Shown: in pieces, positions 1 through 6,524 of the stretch
Layout of the letters: each line of letters starts with the position of its first letter
Position numbering within the stretch: position 1 is the first letter of the stretch
Source of the DNA: a bacterium
Lineage (GTDB): Bacteria; Planctomycetota; B15-G4; JADJEK01
Assembly: GCA_030428825.1 (NCBI GenBank)
Contig: JAUIEL010000303.1
Location: 1 to 7,884, forward strand
Direction of reading: 5' to 3'
DNA length: 7,884 bases
Notes under the pieces: generated by a model
The model's database searches: none
What the model was told of the DNA's origin: nothing
What the model saw: the letters and a program-made list of their open reading frames with translations, nothing else
Program-made: the position numbers and the translations under genes

Positions 1-1385
1 GCGTCGGCGCGGTCGACCGGATGACCCGCTCGGGGACGATGGTCGGGTCGCTCCCTTACCTCGCGCCCGAGGCGGCCGCCGGGCGGAGCGGCGACGCCGA
101 CCCGCGGCTCGACGTCTACGCGCTCGGGGTGACGCTCTACGAGATGCTGACGCTGAGGCTGCCGTTCCGGGCGGACACGACCGACGCGCTCTTGCGACGG
201 ATCGTCGAGGGCGCGCCCGAGCGTCCGGGTTCACTGCACCGTCACCTGTCGTGGGACGTGGAGACGGTCTGCCTGACCGCCATGGACGTCGACCCGGTTC
301 GGCGTTACCCGTCGGCCGACGCGCTCGGGCGCGACCTCGACCACCTTCTCGCGTTCCGCCCGATCGAGGCGCGGCGGCCGTCGTTCGGGCTGCGCGCGCG
401 ACGCTGGGTGCAGCGGCGACCGACCCTCGCCACGGCCCTGACGCTCGGATTCCTGCTGGTGGTCGTGGCGCCCTCCGTCGCGCTGTTCCGGATCCGCGCC
501 GAGCGCGACGCGAAGGTCCGGGAGGCCGCCGTCGCGACCGGAGTGAGCGAGTTCCTCATCACGGCGCTGCACGCGGCCGACCCGCAGGGCCCGGGCGGGA
601 AGGACCTCACGCTGCGCGAGTTCGTGGTGATGATCCGCGACGAGCTGCCGCGGTTCGACACCGAACCCGCGACGAAGGCGGCGCTCCTGTTCCACGTCGC
701 GGACGTGTCGCACCGGCTCGGCGAGGTCGAGGAGGCGATCCCGCTGCTGGAGGAGGCGATCCGTCTCGACACGCGCGAGGACCCGCCCCGGCTCGCCGAG
801 GCGGCGGCGGCGCGCGTGCTGCTCGCCCAGTGCCTCCGGATGAGCGGCGACGTCGACCGGGCGCTCGCCGAGGCGCGGAGCGCCGTCGAGGCGTACCAGG
901 CCGCGGACGAGGACCCGGTCCTGACCGCGACGGCCTGGAACACGTACGGCGGGATGCTCTACGGCGCGGGAAGGCCGGACGACGCGCGCGACGCCATGCG
1001 CCACGCGGCGGACCTCCATCGGGAACACGGCCCGGTCCACGCGCTCGTCACCGACCTCTCGAACCTCGCCATGATCCACCGCGCCCTCGGCGACCTCGAC
1101 GCCGCCGACGGCGCCTTGGCCGAAGCCCTCGCCGCCTGCGACGACCCCGAGGTCCCGCCGCTCTCCCGCGCCGGCGTCGAGAACGCGGCCGCCGCGATCG
1201 CCGCCGCCCGCGGCGACCCGGCCGAGGCCCGCCGGCGGTTCGAGGCCGTCCTCTCCGTCTACGAGTCGCTCGACCTCGGCGACCACCCGCACGCGGCGGC
1301 CGTGCGAAGGAATCTCGCGGGGCTGCCGGCGACGGAGGGGGCGGGAGCCGAGGGGGACGGCGGCGGAGAGGGAGACGGGGAGTAG
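1..1385 (+). CDS. Receptor-like Ser/Thr protein kinase with TPR tail (5' end outside window)
   Basis: This is the C-terminal part of a Hanks-type Ser/Thr kinase. The reading frame is open from base 3 through the first ATG at 21, and the glycine loop, catalytic lysine and HRD loop must lie upstream, so that ATG is not the true start. Counting from it, one sees the end of the activation segment with the Ala-Pro-Glu motif (residues 15-17), the subdomain IX aspartate in DVYALG (31), the subdomain XI arginine in RRYPSAD (about 94-95), and an Arg-rich stretch. One transmembrane helix follows (about 135-157), so the kinase is cytoplasmic and the tail is on the other side of the membrane. Five TPR-like repeats follow, their GxxxxA cores ending at alanines 239, 281, 322, 362 and 403. 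The juxtamembrane stretch (VSEFLITALHAADP, then DLTLREFV) matches in layout the same region of the complete kinase at 3816-6470, so the two are paralogues. The last 15 residues are Gly/Glu low complexity. The stop is TAG. Substrate is unknown. Confidence 0.92.
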   Translation, partial: VGAVDRMTRSGTMVGSLPYLAPEAAAGRSGDADPRLDVYALGVTLYEMLTLRLPFRADTTDALLRRIVEGAPERPGSLHRHLSWDVETVCLTAMDVDPVRRYPSADALGRDLDHLLAFRPIEARRPSFGLRARRWVQRRPTLATALTLGFLLVVVAPSVALFRIRAERDAKVREAAVATGVSEFLITALHAADPQGPGGKDLTLREFVVMIRDELPRFDTEPATKAALLFHVADVSHRLGEVEEAIPLLEEAIRLDTREDPPRLAEAAAARVLLAQCLRMSGDVDRALAEARSAVEAYQAADEDPVLTATAWNTYGGMLYGAGRPDDARDAMRHAADLHREHGPVHALVTDLSNLAMIHRALGDLDAADGALAEALAACDDPEVPPLSRAGVENAAAAIAAARGDPAEARRRFEAVLSVYESLDLGDHPHAAAVRRNLAGLPATEGAGAEGDGGGEGDGE

Positions 1386-1526
1386 CGAGTCGGGGAAGGC
1401 CGCGACCTCGGAGTGGCGCGGCGCGCCGAGGCTCCGGGCGAGACCTCCGAGTTTCGGGTTGGGGATCTCGCGGCCGACGTCGCGTTGCGTCCGAATCGAT
1501 CCACCACTCGATCCCGGAGCCGAAGC
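1386..1526 (+). promoter_or_regulatory. Structured leader with competing inverted repeats before the secreted-protein gene
   Basis: This gap holds no convincing gene. It contains a perfect 8-base inverted repeat, GGCCGCGA (1398-1405) with TCGCGGCC (1468-1475), enclosing a perfect 7-base pair CTCGGAG (1407-1413) with CTCCGAG (1445-1451). A 10-base palindrome CGGCGCGCCG lies at 1419-1428. GGCTCCGGG (1430-1438) is exactly complementary to CCCGGAGCC (1513-1521), which contains the ribosome binding site of the next gene. The last pairing crosses the first two and cannot coexist with them in a simple fold. I saw no clear -35/-10 pair. Function as a regulatory leader is inferred; in GC-rich DNA such pairings also arise by chance. 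Confidence 0.4.
1516..1519 (+). promoter_or_regulatory. Ribosome binding site (GGAG) for the secreted protein
   Basis: GGAG lies seven bases before the ATG at 1527. It selects this ATG over the upstream in-frame ATG at 1413, because the protein from 1527 opens directly with a signal peptide. Confidence 0.7.
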
Positions 1527-3119
1527 ATGAAACTCTCGTTCCCCGCCCTTCCCGTCGCGCTCACCGTCGCGATCGCCGCTCCCGCGCTCGCCCTCGCCGA
1601 CGACCCCATCGTCGTCACGCCGGACCAACCGTACCGCGAGAACTTCGACGGCGGCCCCGGAGGCTGGGTCACGGGGCCGTCGAACCCGTCGGGAGCGTTC
1701 GAACACGGAGTCCCGGCGCAGACCCACCTCTCGGAGGCATGGTCCGGCAAGAAGGTGTGGATGACCGACCTCGACGCTGACGTCGTCGACGCGCAGACCT
1801 CGGCCGTCTCGCCGGCGTTCGACTTCTCCCAGTTCACCGAGGATCCGGTCTTCCACCTCGCGTACAACGTCCACGGTTGGGCGTACGGCGAGCTCGACTG
1901 GTACGTGAACGACAAGTTCGTGGACTTCGCGGAGATCTGCGGGGAGGAGGTGCCGCTGCAGTGGAACGGCACCGGCGGCTGGGTCACCGCGTCGTATCCG
2001 CTGAAGGGGATGGCCGGCAAGACGAACGTGACGATCAAGCTCTTCGCCGAGAGCGACAACTGCGAGGGATTCGCGTTCGACAGCGTCGTGATCGGCGCCG
2101 ACCCGAAGACCTGGGGCAGCTTCGACTCCACGCGGCTCGGCGCGGACGACATGCTCCACGGCGGATCGCCGCTCGCGAAGCTCCGGAGCCGCATCACCGC
2201 GAGCGGCGCCGTCGTCGCCACCCCGACCGCGACGCTGACCGCCGCCTACCTGGAGGACGTCGACGTCTTCTACACGGCGAAGCTCCCGGGCGGCTTCTCC
2301 CTCTCCATCGGCGAGCGGTTCGCGTTGAAGAGCTGGATCCTCGGCGGAGGGACGCTCGTCGTCGCCGGCGAGAAGGCCTCCTCGGAGGACTTCCTGGGGC
2401 CGTTCGACGGCACGATCGAGTCGTACGGAGGGAGCACGATCTTCGCGCCGACGTCGAACCACCCGCTCGTCGAGGGCGTGACCGAGCTCATCTACGCCGT
2501 CGGCACGAAGCTCACGGGCTCGGCCGAGTGGACGACCGTCGCGATCGAGGGGAGCGCGACCGTCGTCGCGGTCCGCGAGGGGCTCGGCCACGCCGGTCTC
2601 GGACGCGTCCTCTTCGTCGGCGACGGCGACATGCTCGCGAGCGAGATCGACCACGTGGACAACGGCGTGTTCGCGACCAACGTCGTCGACTGGGCCGCCG
2701 AGGGGCCCGACGCCCTCGTCTGCGGGGAGAAGCCGCTCGCGGTCGAGTACGGCGACGGCTGGACCGGCACGAACGGCGTCCCGACCATCGAGGTGACGTG
2801 GAACCCCGCGTTCGCCGCGCCGTTCGGGCTCTTCATCACCAACACGGCGGGCGCGAAGTCGTTCGGCTACCTCGCGGTCGGCGCCACGAAGCAGTCGACC
2901 GCGACGGGCCTCGGCGGCACGCTCTTGAACGAGGCGAGCATCCTGCTCCCGATCACGGTGAAACAGGCCGGCCTGCAGCTCGACGCGATCGTGCCGTGGG
3001 AGGTGGACCAATGCGGCCTCGGCCTCCACGTCCAGGCGATCCTGAGCGACGCCGGCGCGTCGCACGGCTACTCGTTCACGCGCGGCACCGAGATCATCGT
3101 CGGGTTCGGCGGGAACTGA
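1527..3119 (+). CDS. Secreted MAM-like / GATase1-like multidomain protein, function unknown
   Basis: The 530-residue product starts with a Sec signal peptide: Lys at position 2, a hydrophobic run at about 5-21, and a likely cleavage after Ala-Leu-Ala at residue 24. Residues about 36-192 resemble a MAM/laminin-G-like jelly roll (ENFDGGPGGW, SPAFDFS, DNCEGFAFDSVVIG). Residues about 240-392 look like a type 1 glutamine amidotransferase-like Rossmann domain of the DUF4350 kind: ALKSWILGGGTLVVAGE, NHPLVEGV, then GRVLFVGDGDML and DNGVFATNVVDW. No nucleophile cysteine or catalytic His-Glu pair is apparent, so this domain probably binds rather than catalyses. The C-terminal 120 residues are beta-rich and resemble the terminal domains of secreted planctomycete proteins. 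The only cysteines are 138, 179, 399 and 496, possibly two disulfides. It lies 141 bases after the kinase fragment on the same strand, so co-transcription is possible. Existence and secretion are well supported; the role is not known. Confidence 0.88.
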   Translation: MKLSFPALPVALTVAIAAPALALADDPIVVTPDQPYRENFDGGPGGWVTGPSNPSGAFEHGVPAQTHLSEAWSGKKVWMTDLDADVVDAQTSAVSPAFDFSQFTEDPVFHLAYNVHGWAYGELDWYVNDKFVDFAEICGEEVPLQWNGTGGWVTASYPLKGMAGKTNVTIKLFAESDNCEGFAFDSVVIGADPKTWGSFDSTRLGADDMLHGGSPLAKLRSRITASGAVVATPTATLTAAYLEDVDVFYTAKLPGGFSLSIGERFALKSWILGGGTLVVAGEKASSEDFLGPFDGTIESYGGSTIFAPTSNHPLVEGVTELIYAVGTKLTGSAEWTTVAIEGSATVVAVREGLGHAGLGRVLFVGDGDMLASEIDHVDNGVFATNVVDWAAEGPDALVCGEKPLAVEYGDGWTGTNGVPTIEVTWNPAFAAPFGLFITNTAGAKSFGYLAVGATKQSTATGLGGTLLNEASILLPITVKQAGLQLDAIVPWEVDQCGLGLHVQAILSDAGASHGYSFTRGTEIIVGFGGN

Positions 3120-3120
3120 G

Positions 3121-3138
3121 CCGGGCCGAGGCGCCCGG
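3121..3138 (+). repeat. Short hairpin directly after the secreted-protein stop codon
   Basis: CCGGGC (3121-3126) and GCCCGG (3133-3138) form a perfect six-pair GC stem with a six-base loop, one base after the TGA. There is no T tract. It could protect the mRNA 3' end or assist termination. Confidence 0.35.
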
Positions 3139-3152
3139 ACCACCGCCGGAGA

Positions 3153-3197
3153 CGAGGCCCGGGCTCCCCACGCGAAGGGTCCGGGCTCGTTCCTTCT
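3153..3197 (+). terminator. Candidate intrinsic terminator for the plus-strand gene
   Basis: CGAG-G-CCCGG (3153-3162) pairs with CCGGGCTCG (3181-3189), leaving one bulged G. Three inner pairs, CCC with GGG, are possible in the loop. A pyrimidine tail, TTCCTTCT, follows at 3190-3197. The T content is modest, so this is a plausible but weak Rho-independent terminator. Confidence 0.4.
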
Positions 3198-3212
3198 CGC
3201 GGCCTCGACGGG

Positions 3213-3256
3213 GGCGAAGGGTGGAGGGGGGCTCGACCGCCGCGGGATCCTTCGCC
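3213..3256 (-). terminator. Inverted repeat abutting the sigma factor stop codon
   Basis: GGCGAAGG (3213-3220) and CCTTCGCC (3249-3256) are a perfect eight-base inverted repeat with a 28-base loop. On the minus strand it starts immediately after the sigma gene's TGA. No T tract follows it, so a role in termination or mRNA 3'-end stability is only suggested by position. Confidence 0.35.
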
Positions 3257-3823
3257 TCACGGCCCCGCCGCCAGGTGGGCCAGCCGCGCCAGCGCCCGGG
3301 AGAGGCGGGTGCGCGAGTGCGCCTCGTCGATGCCGAGCCGTTCGCCGATCACGCGGTGCGGGAGGCCTTCGACGTGGGCGAGGACGATGATCGCCTGCTG
3401 GTCGGGGTCGAGGCGCGCGAACGCCGCCGCGAACCGGTCGAGCTCCTCCCGGGCGACCGCCCCCTCCGTCGGCGAGCGGTCGGCGGCGGGGCGGTCGTCG
3501 GCGAGCGGCACGACCTCGTCGCGGCGCCCCGACGACCAGTAGCGGTGGCGGTTCAGGATCTTCAGCATCGCCGCACGGTGGAGCCACTCGACGAACTCCC
3601 CCTCCCCGCGCGGCTCGAGCCGCCCGTCCGCCGCCCGCTCCAGCGCCTCGCGGCAGACCGACTGGACGAGGTCCGCGAGCGACTCCTTCCCCGCGACGAG
3701 CGGCCCGACCTGCCGGCGCACGTAGCTCCGCAGGTGCGGCAGGTGTCGGAGGAGGAGCTCCTCGATCGCCGCCGCGTCGCCGTTCCCGGCCGCCGCGATC
3801 AGCGGGTCGTCCCGTTCAGTCAC
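3257..3823 (-). CDS. ECF-type RNA polymerase sigma factor, kinase-linked
   Basis: This 188-residue group 4 (ECF) sigma factor would direct RNA polymerase to a specific promoter set. Region 2 spans about residues 18-97, with DLVQS at 51-55 and a basic, aromatic stretch (LNRHRYWSSGRR, about 90-101) for promoter opening and -10 recognition. An Asp/Arg-rich linker follows. Region 4 is at about 127-186, with a helix-turn-helix at about 155-180 (GLPHRVIGERLGIDEAHSRTRLSRALARL). The length is normal for the family. The start is a GTG at 3821-3823, eight bases inside the upstream kinase gene, preceded by a purine-rich ribosome binding site; the kinase stop TGA lies within the overlap. Many ECF factors have an acidic residue after Leu-Val-Gln; here it is Ser55, preceded by Ala50-Asp51 instead of two acidic residues. 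No anti-sigma gene is nearby. Control by the coupled kinase is inferred. Confidence 0.92.
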   Translation of the reverse strand: MTERDDPLIAAAGNGDAAAIEELLLRHLPHLRSYVRRQVGPLVAGKESLADLVQSVCREALERAADGRLEPRGEGEFVEWLHRAAMLKILNRHRYWSSGRRDEVVPLADDRPAADRSPTEGAVAREELDRFAAAFARLDPDQQAIIVLAHVEGLPHRVIGERLGIDEAHSRTRLSRALARLAHLAAGP

Positions 3824-6470
3824 GGTCCTCCTCTCCGGCGCGCGCCCGCTCCAGCAGCCCCTCGCGGACGGCGCGGCGCGCGTCGTCCTCCGCCGTCCGC
3901 TCCAGCAGCTCGCGGGCGAGGGCGGACGCGGCCGCGGGCGCGCCTCGCTCGAGGTGGAACGCGATCAGGTTCTCCATCGAGGTCAACGTGGCGGGGTGGT
4001 CGTCGCCGAGCACCTCCCGCCGCCGGGCGAGCAGCTCCTCGAACCGAGCCCCCGCCTCCTCGACGAGTCCCCGCCGATACTGGACGACGGCGAGGCTGCT
4101 GAGCGTCGAGAGCGTGCTCTCGTGGTTCGGGCCGAACACCCGGCGCTGACGATCGAGCGCCTCTTCGAGCAACGGCGACGCCTCGTCCGCCCGCCCCCGG
4201 TCGAGGAGCAGCACCGCGAAGTCCCGTAGACAGCCGGCGGTGTCGACGTGGTCGGGGCCGTACGCCGCGCGGTATCGCTCGAGCGTCTCCCGATACCGCG
4301 CCTCCGCCTCCTCGTACCGTTGCCGACGCCGCAGCAGCCCGGCGTAGTTCCTCGACACGTTCAACGTCTGGCCGTGGTCCGGCCCGAGCACCTCGGACAT
4401 CCCCTCGAGCGCCCGGACGAAGATCTCCTCCGCCTCGTCCCCCCGCCCCTGCTCCACGTACAGCCCGGCGAGGTTCTGCGCGTAGGTGAGCGTCTCCGGC
4501 GCGTACGGCCCGACCGACGTCTCCGCCTCCCGGACCACGCGTTCGAGCAGCCCCTCGGCCTCGTCGTACCGGCCCGCCCGGTAGTGCAGCAGCGCGAGCC
4601 CGTTCAGGTTGGTGAGCACGGCGGACGACAGGTCCCCACGAGACGACCTCCGGTCGAGGACGTCGAGTTCGATCTCCGCCGCCTCGTCGAGACTCCCCCG
4701 CTTCCGGAGGACGACGGAGAGGTTCGACCGGTACGTCAGCACCTCTGGATGGTCTTCGCCGAGGGCGACCGCCGCCGCGCCGACGGTCGACCGGAGCAGA
4801 CGCTCCGCCTCGTCGTACCGCCCGAGGTCGTGGAGCGTCATCGCCAGGAAGTTCCTCACCGCCAGCGCCTCGGCGGAACCCGGGCCGTGCCGCGCGCTCT
4901 CCACGACGACCGCCCGCCGGAGGTGCGGCTCGGCGGCGGCCGGCTCGCCGAGCTCGAGGTACGAGGAGCCGAGCGTCCGTCGGATCGCCGCCTCCACCGC
5001 CGGGCGCGCCTCGAACCGCCCCTCGATGCGCCTCGAGGCCTCGTCGAGCACCTCACGCATCGTGACGTCCCGCCCCCGCCCCTCCTCCGGCGAGGGGCGC
5101 ACGGCGGCGAGGAGGTCATCGGTCAGGAACGCGTTCACCTCCCGGGCGACCTCCGCGCTCTCCTCCGCCGCCCGGCGCTCGCGGTCGATCCTCGCCACGA
5201 AGAACGCCGTCGACCCGATCAACGCCACGACGGCGAACGCGGCGGTCCGAGCGACGGCCCGGTTCCGGGCGACCCACTTCACGAACTCCGCCCACGGCCC
5301 CGTGGCGTGCGCGCGGACGACACGGTTCTCCTGGAACGCCCGGAGGTCGTCCGCGAACTCCGCCATGGTGGCGTACCGCCGGTCGACTCGCCGGTCCATC
5401 GCCCGCTCGCAGATCGCCTCCAGCTCGGGCGGGACGTCCGGATCGAGGCGCCGGGGCCGCGCCGGCGGCCCCGTCAGCAGCGCGTCCAGCACCTCGCGCG
5501 ACGTCGAGACGCCGGCCTCCTCGTACGGGTGGAGACCGGTCAGGAGCCGATACAGCACGCACCCCATCGCGTAGACGTCCGTCGCCGGACCGATCGCCTC
5601 GAGGCGCCCCTGCGCCTGTTCGGGGGCCATGAAGAACGGCGTCCCGACCGCCTCGCCGGCCATCGTCCGGAGGGGGGACGCCGGATCGACGTCGTCGCGC
5701 ATCGACTCGACCGGCGGCAGGTCGTGCTCGTCGACGCGGCCGACGATCCTCGCCAGACCCCAGTCCATCACGTACGTCTCGCCGAAACGACCGACCATGA
5801 TGTTCGAGGGTTTCAGGTCGCGGTGGACCACCCCCTTCGCGTGGGCGTAGGCGACGGCCTCGCTCGCGCGGAGGAGGATCGCGAGGGCGCGCATCCGGGT
5901 CCAGCCGGGCTCGCCGCGGCGGACGCGCGCGAGCACGTCTCCGAACTCCTCCCCCTCCACCAGTTTCATGGTGAAGAAGAGGCGCCCGTCGGCGTCGACC
6001 CCGAGCTCGTGGACCGGGACGATCCCCGGGTGATCGAGCTGGCCCGCGACCTGCGCCTCCTCCAGGAAGCGCCCGACCGCCGCCGCGCCGGCTTCCCGGT
6101 CGAGGATCCTCTTCAGCGCGATCGCACGGCGCAGACGCCGATCGAAGACGCGACGCACGACCCCCATCCCGCCTCGTGCGAGCTCTCCCTCGTCCCGGTA
6201 GCGGTCCGCCCCCTCGTCCCCGGCCCGGAGACGGTCGAGGAACGGACGCCACGCCGCGTCGGCGCTCGCCGCGCCGTCGGCCGCGACGCGCGCCGCTTCG
6301 ACCGCCGAGCGCATCGCACCGAAGCGCCGGCGGATCTCCTCGGCGTGTTCCGGCCGCGCCCGACAGAGCGCCTCGACGTCGAGATCCTCCCGCCGGTCCA
6401 AGGCCCGGAAGAGGAGTTCGGTCACCTCGCCGGTGACCGGCGGCAGGTCCGTGTCGCCCGGCTCGACCAT
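3816..6470 (-). CDS. Membrane Ser/Thr protein kinase with nine TPR repeats
   Basis: This complete Hanks-type kinase has 884 residues. An N-terminal helical region (about 1-90) leads into the catalytic domain (about 95-380): glycine loop GELARGGMGVV (95-105), ATP-binding Lys120 in AIALK, probable alphaC Glu138, catalytic HRDLKPSN (216-223, Asp218), DWG in place of DFG (236-238), and APE at 282-284. All catalytic residues are present, so it should be active. The activation segment is long (236-284) and acidic. One transmembrane helix lies at about 407-427. The tail holds nine kinesin-light-chain-like TPRs (about 494-860) with GxxxEA cores spaced 42 residues apart (once 41), often joined by GPDHxxTL linkers; by topology it lies outside the cytoplasm and may sense or bind a ligand. 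No clear Shine-Dalgarno precedes the ATG, and a possible promoter lies just upstream. The 3' end overlaps the sigma gene by eight bases, so the sigma factor is a likely partner or substrate. Confidence 0.95.
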   Translation of the reverse strand: MVEPGDTDLPPVTGEVTELLFRALDRREDLDVEALCRARPEHAEEIRRRFGAMRSAVEAARVAADGAASADAAWRPFLDRLRAGDEGADRYRDEGELARGGMGVVRRVFDRRLRRAIALKRILDREAGAAAVGRFLEEAQVAGQLDHPGIVPVHELGVDADGRLFFTMKLVEGEEFGDVLARVRRGEPGWTRMRALAILLRASEAVAYAHAKGVVHRDLKPSNIMVGRFGETYVMDWGLARIVGRVDEHDLPPVESMRDDVDPASPLRTMAGEAVGTPFFMAPEQAQGRLEAIGPATDVYAMGCVLYRLLTGLHPYEEAGVSTSREVLDALLTGPPARPRRLDPDVPPELEAICERAMDRRVDRRYATMAEFADDLRAFQENRVVRAHATGPWAEFVKWVARNRAVARTAAFAVVALIGSTAFFVARIDRERRAAEESAEVAREVNAFLTDDLLAAVRPSPEEGRGRDVTMREVLDEASRRIEGRFEARPAVEAAIRRTLGSSYLELGEPAAAEPHLRRAVVVESARHGPGSAEALAVRNFLAMTLHDLGRYDEAERLLRSTVGAAAVALGEDHPEVLTYRSNLSVVLRKRGSLDEAAEIELDVLDRRSSRGDLSSAVLTNLNGLALLHYRAGRYDEAEGLLERVVREAETSVGPYAPETLTYAQNLAGLYVEQGRGDEAEEIFVRALEGMSEVLGPDHGQTLNVSRNYAGLLRRRQRYEEAEARYRETLERYRAAYGPDHVDTAGCLRDFAVLLLDRGRADEASPLLEEALDRQRRVFGPNHESTLSTLSSLAVVQYRRGLVEEAGARFEELLARRREVLGDDHPATLTSMENLIAFHLERGAPAAASALARELLERTAEDDARRAVREGLLERARAGEEDRD
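3827..3836 (-). promoter_or_regulatory. Ribosome binding site for the sigma factor, inside the kinase gene
   Basis: On the minus strand GGAGAGGAGG precedes the GTG start by three bases; its inner GGAGAGG gives a normal six-base spacing. It lies in the last codons of the kinase, so the sigma factor can be translated by re-initiating or coupled ribosomes. It supports the non-ATG start. Confidence 0.65.
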
Positions 6471-6478
6471 GGAGGTCG

Positions 6479-6510
6479 AGTGTACGCCCCGGGCCGGCCG
6501 GGATGGTCAA
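6479..6510 (-). promoter_or_regulatory. Possible promoter giving a (near-)leaderless kinase mRNA
   Basis: On the minus strand TTGACC (6510-6505) resembles a housekeeping -35 box and TACACT (6484-6479) a -10 box, with a long 20-base spacer. The -10 box ends eight bases before the ATG, so transcription would start at or next to the start codon, consistent with the absence of a ribosome binding site there. The spacer length weakens the call. Confidence 0.3.
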
Positions 6511-6524
6511 CGCCGGGGGCGGCG

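Noticed and set aside
1413..1526. Upstream in-frame ATG giving a 568-residue secreted protein.
   Set aside because: The extra 38 residues would put a charged extension before the signal peptide, and the ribosome binding site GGAG sits correctly before the ATG at 1527.
231..3587. A 1118-codon open frame on the minus strand spanning both plus-strand genes and the intergenic regions.
   Set aside because: It is antisense to two well-supported genes, its product is dominated by Arg, Pro, Gly and Asp/Glu without a recognisable domain, and it runs through intergenic DNA. Long stop-free frames are expected in such GC-rich sequence.
1877..4102. A 741-codon plus-strand open frame.
   Set aside because: Arg-rich product overlapping the secreted-protein gene in another frame and the sigma and kinase genes in antisense; a GC-driven shadow.
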